64,000 nt of DNA from assembly GCA_025174535.1 (NCBI GenBank), contig JALBUN010000001.1, positions 558,001-622,000 of the forward strand. The letters run 5' to 3'. Shown here piece by piece: positions 42,585 through 54,800 of this stretch. The notes below the pieces were generated by a model that was not told the origin of the DNA, did not search any database, and saw only the letters and a program-made list of their open reading frames with translations. How positions within the stretch are numbered: the stretch's first letter is position 1; each line of letters opens with the position of its first letter. A program made the translations under genes and the position numbers. This stretch comes from Cantharellus purpuraceus (Eukaryota; Basidiomycota; Agaricomycetes; Cantharellales; Hydnaceae).

Positions 42585-43493
42585 ATGACACGCCGAATTG
42601 CATCTAAAGTCCACCAACAGGCCTCACGTCTTCTACAGGCGGGTCTGTTACCGAACCGTCCACCCTGGTATCAAGCTGTCATGGATCACCCACCCCTTCC
42701 TCTTCCTCCTCGTGTTCCCCCAAAACGCCATGACTACGACCTCCCGCCCGCAAAAGCATCACACGGTCACTCCCCAAGTGCACACCATGTGCCCTCGAAG
42801 CATCTACGAACACCAAAACCGCGTCCATTACCCGTCCATTATATTGAGGACGACTTGCGGAAACAGTTCTTTAAAGATCGTCCATTTGAAGCGTTCAGAG
42901 CTACTACGCTGGTTGAAGGAGGAGGTGTGGAGGATGAACACCCTGTTAGCGGGATAGCCTGGACCAGATTGCGGCAGCGGGGTCGTAACCCAATACCAGA
43001 AGAGTACGTGCACTCACTTCCTTAGCCTTGAACATTCTCTTCATTTCACGACAGTGCGGTGCGCTTCGCGGTGAATCTGCACACTGCGCACAATATGCCG
43101 CTCTCAGCGGCATATGGTAATGCTGTACTCCAATTTGATGCCCTTCGTTCGGAGCAGTATATTATGACGCGCTTTGCTGTCCTGGAGGCTGAAGCTCACG
43201 GGGCTGTATTCGCTCCTGGGGAGCTCGAGCGTGGATTCGCTATGGAAGATAAGGCACTCGAGAGTTGGGAGGAAACCGGTAAGCTTGATCACGGTGCCCT
43301 CGCGGCACGTAAACGTTGGAAGGCCGTCGTGAAGAGGCGTGACCCTGGGGAATGGACGCATGGTCAGGCGTATATCCGGCTGTGGAAGGACGGTGTACGT
43401 CCTAATTATTCGCCAGTATTGAGCGAACCGTCACCGACCCTAGCTGGGAACATCGAGGATGAGAAAATTTCATGGGCAACGTTCGTGCCATAA
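42585..43493 (+). CDS. RSM25: Mitochondrial ribosomal protein mS23 (fungal Rsm25 family)
   Basis: Exons 42,585-43,003 and 43,055-43,493; the intron begins GTACGTGC and ends ACGACAG. The protein of 285 aa starts MTRRIASKVHQQASRLLQAG, then WYQAVMDHPPLPLPPR. It continues with YIEDDLRKQFFKDRPFEAFRAT, IAWTRLRQRGRNPIPEDAVRFAVNL (across the intron), MPLSAAYGNAVLQFDALRSEQ, and a C-terminus with HGQAYIRLWKDGVRPNYSP. These blocks match the small mitoribosomal subunit protein mS23/Rsm25 of fungi. It functions in mitochondrial translation; a basic, hydroxyl-rich N-terminus fits import. Converges with SF3A2 107 bp downstream. Confidence 0.88.
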
Positions 43494-43599
43494 TATTGTG
43501 GGCTTAACAAAACCACGCATATTGCGAGGGGGGTGGGGCAGACAGTTATAAACAAATACACAGATGCTCAGACTTGACCGTAACGGCCCATTTTGCACT

Positions 43600-44481
43600 T
43601 CAGTACACAGGCTCACGGAACATGAACTGGAAGCTGTACTGTTTTGTATCGGGATCCCAGTGTGACCAGTTCCACCCTGTCTCATCCTCGGACTCATCCT
43701 CAATCTCCCTAGAGGGGATCCGGAACGCGATCGTCTCATATGGTTCTGCAGCCACCTGTTCCAGTGTCATGTAAACTCCATAGGGTCAATCTCAGACCAA
43801 GACACCTACGATGAGATATTGATATGCCCTATTCGGCGGCTCGCGCTTTTGCTCCCATGCGCTCATGAACCTCCTTCTTGGTATAATACCTTCTTTGATC
43901 TGAGGCAAATGCACCTGCACCATCATACCCTCTTTCCTCTGCTCAGGATCCCGCACTTTCGTCACACGGTATCCTGGTCGTCCGATCTTTAAGAAGACTT
44001 TGCGCTGCACGTTACTTTGTGTCGGCGCGATCATGAGCTGCGAGTCCTTTGCATCCCGTGCCGCACGCCTTGCGAGATTCGTCTGATGCTTCTTTCCTTG
44101 CGTGTGCGCAAGATAGGAGCCCTCATTTGTGTGCAGCGTAAGACAAAGTCTGCATTCCAGAGAGCCAAGATGGTTGCGGAGAATGTAGGGGTCCTAGAAT
44201 AACGTAACTTGATGGATGGGAGCCAAAAGCGAGGGTGGGAAACTCGCACCTTAGCAAGGTCAATTGTCTCAAGTGCGAGCTTGCGCAGGCGTTCTCGACG
44301 GTCTACATTGGCCTCCGAGGCACCTGCCACACCCCCACCACCAAACTTTGACCCTACTCTGTTCTGATATTCACGAGTCAGTGTGGTAACGGATAAAGGC
44401 TTAACAAGCAATTTTACCTGGAAATCTATACAAGCATGGTGAGTACCCCAACGAAAACTTGTTGCAAAAGCACCTACCCAT
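43600..44481 (-). CDS. SF3A2: Splicing factor 3a subunit 2 (Prp11)
   Basis: Five exons: 44,478-44,481 (only ATGG), 44,418-44,425 (8 nt), 44,250-44,363, 43,810-44,193 and 43,600-43,755. Joined, they give about 221 aa starting MDFQNRVGSKFGGGG. The matrin-type C2H2 zinc finger follows (LECRLCLTLHTNEGSYLAHTQGKKH), then SNVQRKVFLKIGRPGYRVTK, IPRRRFMSAWEQKREPPNRAYQYL, VAAEPYETIAFRIPSREIE and WSHWDPDTKQYSFQFMFRE. SF3A2 is part of the U2 snRNP SF3a complex that engages the branch point. The vertebrate proline-rich tail is absent, as in fungi. The two tiny first exons are needed to restore the canonical N-terminus. Divergent from S-formylglutathione hydrolase across 173 bp. Confidence 0.93.
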
Positions 44482-44654
44482 GAAACGTCGGAATTCAAGA
44501 GGACGGCGGGGTTCAAAATATTGAAATCGAGCTGTATTACATCAGATCAGACTAAATAGCGTATCACGTGGTTATGACGACACGTGACTGCGGCCGAGCG
44601 TCGGGAATTGTTTGAGCGGTCGTCGCAGTCGTTCACACCTGGACTTGTGTCACT

Positions 44655-45906
44655 ATGGGCGATCTTGAGAAACTGTCCTCTAACAAGGCATACGGTGGCG
44701 AACTCATAAAGTTCAAGTTCCCAGTGAGACTCTGTTGTACTTACCAGCTAATTGTAGCTCATTACAAGAGCTCGCTGCCTAATCAGTCGCATGTGTTGGG
44801 TGGCACTATCGCGAAGTTCAATGTCTTTATGCCAGGAGGTGCCTCACAGGATAAGAGATATCCTGTATTGTTCTATCTATCGGGGTTGGAATGCGGCGAA
44901 GACCAAGGGTAGCTAGTTTCTGGCCATTGTGAAGCCATCACTAAGCAATTTACAGTCCTCAGAAAGGCGGGTTTTTGAAAGATGCGGCCGCAGAAGGTAT
45001 CGCACTTGTTTTTCCAGACACATCTCCCCGTGGGGCTGGAGTCGAAGGCGAAGATGACGACTGGACGTTTGGAACTGGTGCGTCAATCATAGCTCATGTG
45101 GTCATTATGTATGCAATCATGTTTACAGGCGCTGGGTTCTACATTGACGCGACATCGTCCAAATATTCAAAGTATTATAATATGTACACACATATTTCTT
45201 CTGAGATTCCTGGCATCCTGATGAGGGAAAATTTCCCCCTCGTCAGCATCCCATGTTAATTTCTTTTCAACTCATACAGAAACACACATGACAGGATCTT
45301 GAACGTCGATCCATCTTTGGTCATTCCATGGGTGGACATGGCGCGTTGACGCTCTACCTCAAGGAATTCAGCAATTCGTATGCCAAGCCGTACCTTTCTG
45401 CTTCTGCATTTGCACCCGTGTCGAATCCTACCCAGTCACCGTGGGGACATAATGCATTTAATGGCTACTTGAAAGGGGGGATTGAGGAAGGCAAGGCGCA
45501 CGATGCAACAGAATTGATTGCTAAGGTTAAAGACCGAGTAAACATACTAATCGACTATGTGAAGGCATTGATTCTTTTAAACCCTTTTAGACCACTAAAC
45601 TTGTGACAACAGGGAGATACAGATAAGTTCTATTTATCAGGACAATTACTCCCGGAAAAGTTTCTTGCAGCCGCAAAGAAGTCTGGCCACGGGGAAAGCG
45701 AAGTATGTGTGCGGAGTCAGCCTGGTTATGATCATAGCTATTACTTTGTGGGTTGCTCTGTATTGTTGCTCGATTTATACTTACTCGCTATGCTAGATAT
45801 CATCTTTCGCTTCGGATCATATCAGATGTACGTTGAAACTCCCTGGGCCCATTAGCTAATCTCTTGACAATTCTACATAGTTCACGCAAGGTTCTTAAAG
45901 GCATAG
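44655..45906 (+). CDS. S-formylglutathione hydrolase (esterase D family)
   Basis: Start MGDLEKLSSNKAYGGELIKFKF at 44,655. About seven exons give roughly 280 aa, with blocks [54 protein letters not shown] and the nucleophile elbow IFGHSMGGHGALTLYL (catalytic Ser). These are followed by FAPVSNPTQSPWGHNAFNGYL, GDTDKFYLSGQLLPEKF (Asp region) and GYDHSYYF (His). The end, after the last two introns, reads SSFASDHIRFHARFLKA with TAG at 45,904-45,906. The enzyme hydrolyses S-formylglutathione to formate and glutathione in formaldehyde detoxification, in the cytosol. The first intron is 45 nt and its exact borders are less certain. Confidence 0.92.
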
Positions 45907-46411
45907 TCACTTAGCTGTGTAAATGACAATGAAGTATCGTTCTGTACTGTTGCACAATCAGCTTGTCAAGATAATGGATGAAGACTATACATAGTATAAG
46001 AAACGATCTCTAGCCCAAGATTGCCGTAAATAGCTTTCTGGAGCAACGACAATGGGCATCACGCCTACGTAGGTGAAGCGCACTACGATTTGAAACGCCT
46101 AGGTAGTTGCTGTACTTGTCGCTGCGTAGTCTCTAAGTTGTAGTAATGTATTACTGTTCGTTCGTACCGAAGTTCTGCACATGTGGCACAGGGACCTTCA
46201 TGCTGCAGTCCCTTTGCAAAAGTTGAACTGTGTAGGCTGGGGAGTGCGCCGCACATATATGCAGCAGCTAAAGGACACACGTCACACCAAATAGGTTACC
46301 GTGACTCTGGGATATCGCAGGACTATCCCTAATAGACTATCTCGCCAGCGCTTAGCTGTTTTCTAGTTTGCTCGTCTCACCAGTACTGACTCTTAGCTGC
46401 CACAAAATTCC
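45907..46411. other. Intergenic, no supported feature
   Basis: Contains the 3' region of the hydrolase gene and the promoter of RRP5. The 65-codon minus-strand ORF at 46,083-46,280 has no supporting evidence. Confidence 0.5.
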
Positions 46412-49400
46412 ATGCCTGGAAAGAAACGCGACCGAGAAGAGGCGGAACCCCTCAAAAAGCCTAAAAAGATCAAGTTCACGAACGATGAATCCAAGTCGAG
46501 CTCGAAGCCTGCGGCGGAGGAAGTTGACTTTCCGAGAGGTGGAGGGAGCACGTTCACTCCTTTAGAGTATAAAAAGTTGAGGAGCGAGGCTATCAAGGAG
46601 GCTGATACCGAGCTTGTTTTTGAAGTGAGCTCAGACTCTCATATACTTGTATGGCAAAGTTTTCATGAAGTTACCACGAATGATAGGATTCCCAAGTTGG
46701 AAAAAAGACCAAAGACAAACGGGAGCCTCGAGAAAGTGAGTTTGCGTCTCCCAAAAAGAGAAAGAATTCGGGGGAAGACAAGAAAAAACACGAAAGCATA
46801 CGTGTGGAGCATTTAAATTACAAAGTGAGACTTTACAAACGTGCAGGCCGTGGGTGCTGACATGTCGGGAGACAGCGTTTAGTGCAAGGCATGAAAATAT
46901 TCTGTCAGATCATCGCTATTCAGCCGTTAGCTCTCATCGTTTCTCTACCCTGTCAACTTGTTGGACATGTACCTATCACACATATCTCCAATCAACTCAC
47001 GAAACAGCTTGAGGCCATGGATGACGAAGTAGAACAAGACGATGATGAAGCGCGAAGGCCACCGGAACTTTTCGAGATTTTTCGTATTGGGCAGTACGTT
47101 CGTGCCGTGGTGACAGCAGTCCGACCAGCCGGCACCACAGCTCGTGATGTGATAGGATCCAGGCGCAAATTGGACGAGACAGAATTGTCTTGTCAGCGTG
47201 TGGAGTTGAGCTTGATTCCAGAGCAGGTCAACATTGGTGTATCAAAAGAGGATTTGGCGAAGGGTTTCGTGCGTTTATCAGTCAGTGGCGTGGTAATAAT
47301 CTCGGCCAATCTCTTAACATGTAGGTACTTCCGGCTGCAGTTCAATCTGTCGAAGATCATGGCTATATCCTTGACTTTGGTGTGCCGTCTACCACTGGGT
47401 TTCTGTTTTTCAAGGACACGAAGAAAGAAGCATACCCTGACAAGCTCTCAATTGGCTACCTTCTGAGTGTATGTATTTCTAATGTATCCGAACATGGGCG
47501 AACATGCAACGTGTCCGTTGACCCAACGCTGATGTCTTCATCCCTCGTGAGCGTCTGTTCATTGTGATTCGAATCTCACCTTCCTACTTACGTCTCTTTC
47601 TCACGAGAAGCTATCTCAAATTACAAGTGTAACGTCTGTTCTCCCGGGAACACTTGTTCAAGCACTAGTTACTGCTATTGTCCCTAGCGGCCTGAACGTT
47701 CAACTCCTCGGGTACTTCGAGGGCACCATAGATCTCTTCCATTTGCCACCCGGTAATGCTACGGATAAATACAGACTTGGACAGAAGGTGTCGCCTCTTT
47801 TCAAATCCATTTGGCTTTTGGTCCTCACTTACGGGCTACCTAGATCAAAGCGAGGATTCTGTGGGACATGATTACTACAGAACCTCGAAAGTTTGCTTTG
47901 TCGCTCCTTCCGCACATGGTTGGTCTAGATGTACCACGTTTACCAGACAATCAGCCTGTGCAGGAAGCGTTCTCCATTGGTACAACCCTGGAAGCTGTTA
48001 AAGTTGTGCGGGTAGAAACCGAACGTGGCCTCGTGATGGAAATCCAGGATGGCATTCTTGGCTATGTCCATGTATGTCCCTCTGCAAGCAATGGTCTCAA
48101 ATTATGTGCTGATTCTTGTCTCTGACAAAGATTCGACATGTGTCTGATGACCATGTTCCATCACTGTCGCCAAACTCTGGGCACTGGAAGGTCGGGACAA
48201 TCCATCGTGCCCGAGTAGTTGCATTCCAGGCGGTGGACGGGATTCTTCAACTCTCGCTCCAGCAATCCGTACTGGAGCAAAAGTTTCTTCAGGTGGCAGA
48301 CGTAGAAGTTGGAAAGTTGCTAAGGGTAACTTTTGAAATTCCAATCGCCTGTATCTGTATGGCTTACTCTCTGACCTTGCGGCAGGCAACCGTGAAAAAG
48401 CTCACCAGTACTGGACTCTTTGTTTCTATATCCGGAAATGTAGATGGGGTTATCTGGCCGAATCATTATGCTGACATTGCCCTGAAACACCCACAAAAAC
48501 GATTTAAGGAAGGGGCGACTGTCAAGTGTAAGGTAGGCATTCCAGCTTCAAAACTACGATCGTATTGCAGATCTAAAAGCGTGTCAGGTTCTGGTGGTCG
48601 ATCCAGACCGGAAACGGGTTGCACTTACCGCAAAGAAGACACTCGTGGAATCGGACCTTCCTATCATTGCTCGTCTGGAAGCTGCCCAAGTAGGAACTGT
48701 GACACATGCAGTTGTCTTCAAAGTTTTGGACAAAGCCGTTCTTGTTGAGTTCTTCAATAATCTGCGTGCGCACGTACCGCTGCGAGAAACTAGGTTTGTT
48801 TGGCTGTTAACCTTCCATTTGTGATTATTCGTAACGCACTCCCCAGCGAAGCTCCTTTGGCTAACCTGGCGGAAGCATTCCCCATCGGCAGACCCGTCAA
48901 GGTTCGTATCCTCTCTGTTGATCGAGAATCTGGTCGCATGGTAGCTAGCATTCGCCAAGCGACGTCGCAAGTCACTGAAGTACTAGACGTGCGCGGTGTC
49001 CAGGTTGGGGAGACTGTTGGAGGCCCAGTCAAAGCAATCCATAAGGACCAGGCGGTTGTGACCCTCAAACCAACAGGCATCACTGCGTTATTGTCTCTCA
49101 ACAACCTCGCCAATAGTCGCGAGACAACTGTGGCACAGTTGCGCACTACGCTCACCGTTGGCGAACAGGTGGATGACCTTATTGTGCTTTCCCAGAATCC
49201 AGACAAGGGCATAGTAATAGTCAGTAAACGGCCGAAGACGAAAGCAAAACCTGAAGGTCTACCTGGCAATGAAGGGTTGACAGCCAAGACCGTAGCAGTT
49301 GGCCAACTTATATCGGGGCGCGTCACTGGCTATGGCCGAGGTGGCACCTTGTTGCATATAGCTAGCAGTCTAAAGGGTATCCTGCATCCCACAGACACAT

Positions 49401-51654
49401 GTGACGATTACCAGACTGGCACCCCTTTCCCAAATCCTGGGACTATCATAAAGGGTGTCGTAATTAGTGTCGAGAAATCACGGCGGCAATTGGTGTTATC
49501 CACGCGCCCCTCACGATTACACCCTTCCGAAAAGGTCTCGCTACGCGATCGTCAGATATCGACCGTTGAAGAACTTAAAGTGGGAGAAACTATACGGGGC
49601 TTCGTGAAGAACATTGTAGACCATGGTCTCTTTGTGTCGATAGGGAGAAACATTGATGCCCGGGTTCAGATAAAAGAATTGTTTGACGAGGTTCGTGATA
49701 TCCATGTCTCTTCAAGATGATACACTCATCATTCTGCAGTATGTAAAAGACTGGAAACCGCGATTTGAAGTCAACCAGCTCGTGCAGGGAAAAATCGCGA
49801 GGTTCGCAATTCAACAACTACTAACATGACACTTACTTGCCATCACATTCAGAGTCAACCTTGAGTCACATCAAGTGGAGATGTCCCTGCGCTCTGGGCC
49901 AGTGGAGATGACCATCCGAGATTTTGAAGAAGGTCAAAAGGTCGATGGCATCGTGAAAAAGAAAGAAAAATTCGGGATCTTCATCCAGATCAAAAACACC
50001 CAGATCAGTGGTTTGTGCCACAAATCCGAAGTGAGCAGCCAATGCATTGGGAGACTGATTTGCTGATGGCTGCCTCAGATCTCAGATAATTCAATTGCGA
50101 TCGATCAGGCTCTCCTTGGCTTTCAAGAAGGTGATCCTGTAAAGGCCATAATTCTGATGATTAGCCTTGAGAAAGCACGTATTTCTTTTGGTCTCAAGCC
50201 ATCATACTTCACCAATGATGATTATGAGATGCACGATAACGAGTCATCTTCACACGACCCCAATGATGCACAGCAGGGCCTTACTGAGGATGCCAATGAC
50301 AAGAATGCTTCTGACAGTGACGAAGATAGCGAGGTGGGTCTCACGCTTCTTTATTCAGTGTATGTCTCATCTTTGTCAGGTGATGGTTGTGGTTAACCCC
50401 ACAACCGATGTAGAGCAGTCGCCCCTTCAGGACCCATTCACATCTGAACCTGCTACTCTTCTCAAGCTTGAAGGGGGTTTCCGATGGACAAATCAAGTTC
50501 CAGAATCAGAGGAGGCCATATCCGCGAGTGGCTCAGACGATGACTCACACGTGGATCAAGCCAAGTCAAAGAAAAAGAAGAAAGGGATCGAGTATGATCT
50601 GACTGCCGACATGCACACGCGAGTCCCTGAATCAACGGCCGATTTTGAACGGTTACTCCTCGGCTCACCAAATTCCTCGTACCTTTGGATTCAATACATG
50701 TCTTTCCAGCTGCAACTCTCCGAAATTGAGAAGGCAAAAGAAGTTGGACAGCGCGCGCTTCGTACCATTAATTTCCGTGAAGAAAGCGAGAAGTTAAACG
50801 TTTGGATCGCGCTGCTCAATTTGGAGAACAAGTATGGCACTGACGACTCGCTGGAAGTGGTTTTCAAGGACGCAGCTCGCCATAACGATTCCAAAACTAT
50901 CTACCTACGGCTAGCTTCTATTTTTGATGAAACAGAGCGCTACGATGTGAGTCCTCCATTACATGCAAGTTGACAGTTCAAGATGCATAATGAACATATT
51001 TTAGCGAGCCACAGAGCAATATCATAGGGCTTGCAAGAAATTTGGAAAGAGCTCAAAAGCATGGACATTATTTGGTGAACATTATCTAAAACGAGGGGAA
51101 CTTGAAGCAGCCAGACAATTATTGCCACGCAGCCTTCAGAGCCTCGAAAAACGGAAACGTGAGCGCATTCTTGTTCGCCGATCCAAGTTCTTTGATCACG
51201 TAATATCCCTTAGACCTAAAAACAATCACCAAGTTTGCACAGCTGGAATATCGACACGGAGATCCAGAGCGTGGTCGGACCATATTCGAAGGTATAGTCG
51301 ACTCCCACCCTAAACGATGGGACCTGTGGTCTATATACGCCGACATGGAGGCCACCCAACAGAACATTCAGGGTTTACGGTAATTTGTTTGTTTATCAGC
51401 AAGAGTTCAAATTTAAGTAACCCTATTCTACCCAGGAATATTTTTAATCGGGTTCTTGCTCTGAAAATGACAAGCTATAAAGCCAAGTGGGTCATCTCAG
51501 TCTGTATTGAATGTGTGCCAACTTCTACTCTTGCAGAGCGTTCTTCAAAAAATGGCTTGAGCTTGAGAAACGGCTTGGTGATGAAGATGGAGAGAATACC
51601 GTCAAGGCAAAGGCCATTGAGTGGACTCGTAGAGCAGGCGCTGGCGCCTCTTGA
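46412..51654 (+). CDS. RRP5: rRNA biogenesis protein RRP5 (S1 repeats plus HAT repeats)
   Basis: A long, intron-rich gene. It starts MPGKKRDREEAEPLKKPKK (nuclear-type basic/acidic N-terminus) with VDFPRGGGSTFTPLEYKK, typical of Rrp5. The body is a chain of S1 RNA-binding modules, visible for example as LVGHVPITHISNQL (46,930-47,010), VNIGVSKEDLAKGF, GTIHRARVVAFQAVDGILQLSL (48,190), FPIGRPVKVRILSVDRESGRMVASI (48,880), VGETVGGPVKAIHKDQAVVTLK, VGQLISGRVTGYGRGGTLLHI, and IRGFVKNIVDHGLFVSIGRNIDARV (49,590). An acidic linker follows at 50,230-50,600, then C-terminal HAT repeats (DFERLLLGSPNSSYLWIQYMSFQLQLSEIEKAKEV, through FFKKWLELEKRLGD) ending WTRRAGAGAS at 51,654. RRP5 acts in early pre-rRNA cleavage for both ribosomal subunits in the nucleolus. 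Exon borders were not all resolved. Confidence 0.92.
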
Positions 51655-51806
51655 TTGGCAATTGTACTCGTACCAACAAATACTTAATATAGGCAGATGC
51701 GAAGGGAAGACATAAAATCACGAGTGAAATACTGAAGAAAGCTTGATGGGAATCAACGAGTGAGAGGGGTAACGTCGAATTACAAGAACATGACAAAGAT
51801 AATTGT

Positions 51807-54800
51807 TTACGAGCGTGAACGAGTCCGTTCATGCCCAGAAGACCCGTAATCTGCCCCATAATCGCTCGGACGGCGATGATGTGACTGTCCATCAGATCCG
51901 GTCATACGTCGTTGCCACATCTCCAACTCCTGAGATAACGAGTCTAATTCCATGACGTTATCCTCGCTGGAGTGGCTTCCATGCGGCTCAGATACTCCAG
52001 AAAGTGGTCGAATTCCTCTGAAGTCGGTCTGATCTACTTCGAGTAGCAAGCCTATCTTGTGACTTAACTGCTCGTTTTCTCGCTTAAGTGATGCGTTTTC
52101 ACTGCTGAGCTGTTCGAGATAACTCTCATGGTGACCTCCACGTGCTGCAGTAAGGGAGGCGCGTAGGCGTTCGACTTCACCCTCCAGATCTTGTACATTG
52201 ATCAAGCGATCGTCCGCCTCGCGTTGGACTTCCATCAATGAATCTCGAACACGCTCCACCTCGTCCAAGGTGTTTTCTAATTTGCGATGGAGGTTCGCAT
52301 TGTCCTGAGTCAGACGTTGGTTTTGGCGTTGGAGATCTCCCAGCTGACCACGGAGGATGTCACTGCTACCATCGTCTGATCCAGGGGTGTTGCGACCATT
52401 CACGCTACGGACTTTGGACCCAGCTGGAGACCCGCCTCGCAATGCATTGATCTCGGTTTGTAACTCCTGGTTGACACTCTTGACCTTAGATAGCTCGTCT
52501 TTCATACGTCGTAGCATCTTCTCGGTATGCCTACAGATGCAAGGTGAGTAATAAAATGTGACAAATTCAGACAATGACATACTTGACGTAGTGGACCGCA
52601 GTCTTATAATCCTCCTCCATTTGTGCCATCCGTATCTTATGATTATCTTCGGCCTCCGCAAGCTTCCGCTCAGCGGCTCCAACACGAGTGTCCGAGGAGC
52701 CCTCACCGGGACTTGACCGTTGACTGGACCGAGCTTGATCCAACTGACCTGATAGAGAAGCCGCGTGAGCCTCGGCATCCTGATGGCGCTGATTGGCCAA
52801 GTTGAGCTGGTGAACAGCCTCTTCATGCAATCGTGTCCGTTCCAACAGCTTCTGCTCTAGTTCATACAAGCGACTAGGCCCCTCTCCAGCTTTGTTGTTC
52901 ATCTCGTCCTCATCTACAACGATGCCATTCTCCGCGAGATAATTGCGCAAAGTGCTCAGACGAACTTCAACCTCTGACAGATTTCGCATCTTCTCTCGTA
53001 GCTCAGTGTCCTTAGTTGCAACGTCCTTGCGTAACCGACCACTGTCTGTCATAGCACCCGCTAGTTGCGCCCTCAAGCCAACAAGTTGCGATCGCAGCGA
53101 TAATTGTTCGGCCTGAACGGCTTGTGCTTGTTGACGGTGCTCGGAGAGCTCCTGTTCGGACTGATGAAGTCGTTGGCTAGTCTCATTGAGCATTTGACGG
53201 AGCGAGGCAGCCTCGGTTTCTATAGCTTCGAACTTCTCTTCTTGGCTCCGAAGAACACGGTCCTCGTCAGCCTTCAGATCTCGGTGGCTGTCGAGGAGCT
53301 GGCCAAGTCCTGACGTAGTAAACGTACGAAGTGTATCTGCTTCAGCGCGTGAAGCCGCCCAAGAGTTTTCAACATCTCTGAGCTTAGCTTGCGCTGATTC
53401 CGCCTCGGACGTTCTTGCCTCAAGCTCATTGCGCAGTTCGATCATGTCTTGTTCGAGTCTCGAGACTTGCTCCGTGGCGCGACGCCATTGCGTAACAAGC
53501 TCTTCACTCCGCGCAGCAGAAGCCGTCAACGCCGCCTGGGCCTGCTCGAGAGCTTTGAGGTGTTGGTCTCGCGATGCAGTGATCGCCTCGATTTGACCCT
53601 GTACATTCCGTTGCTCAGCCTCTCTTTGTAGAGTCACTGAGCTGTACGAAAGTAACTTCTCCGCGTGTTCTCTCAGCGACGCCTCTGTCTCGATATGCTT
53701 TTCGTGCAATTCGTTATGCTCCCGTGATATGCGCGTATGTGACACATCCAGCATCTCTGCTCGTTTAGCCGTTTCCGCAGCACGAACTTCCGCCTGCTCT
53801 CGAAGCTGTGCCTGCAACTCAAGGGCTTCCTCAAGCTCAGTGATTCTGCGATCCTGCACGCTCCGGCTAGATGCTATGCTAGATAACTGCTTCTCAAGTT
53901 GAATCGAGCGCTCTCTGTCCAAGCGTGTTGCATCTGCAGCTGAACCCGACTCGTAGGCAGCGAGTTTGGCACGATAGAATGCAGCCTCTTGCAACGCTCC
54001 GCTTCGAACACGGTCGGCCTCCGCGAAGCGTTCCGAAGCCGCACGCGCTTGCTCCGCGACAAGGTTCTATGTCAAGAGTCATTTCTGCTGTCATTCAAGG
54101 AATGGGAACCACACACTTGGATTCGCGCACGGTCTCGCTTCAGTGCCAAGACAAGATCACCCATCTTTCGCACGTCGTCGCCCAATTCTGCTCCGTCCAC
54201 ATGTGGCAACAATTCCGCATCGCCCTCTACGAGTGCCAAGTCAGTGTCCCATATGAATCCTGCTTTACTCGCTTTAGATAAGGCTGCGCGCATCCAGTTC
54301 TCGCGTCGTTTCGCCGCCTCAAGTTCAGCCTCTTTTTGCTTGAGCATATCGACGATAATACTACCTCCGGATCCTGGACGTCCTGAGGATCCCGGTCTAC
54401 TCCCAGGCGGAAACCCGTTCGTAACAGTGGGAGAGCGTGAACCGAGAGTATAGAATGCATCCGAGGGTGGTTGGCTACGATCAACAACGGGTGAAGGACT
54501 TCGTGCTGACAATCCATTCCTCCCTCCCATGGCAACTGAAGCCATGTTTGGGGGATGCCCATTAGCGACACCTGGCGGAAACTGTTGCTGCTGAGTTGGC
54601 GATATGGCACGTGAGGGTGTGCTAGACGCGTTGCCGGGATTCTTCGCACGCGATGGATCAGGGGACACAGCCCTGTCACCTCCACGCTGAAAGAGGGGAG
54701 ACTCTGTCCTGGAAACCGAACCTTGAGGGTTCAGGTCGTCCACTGGGTCGTCCGCTCGTTTCGGACGAGTTGGTACAGCCGAAGTGCTTTGTATATTACC

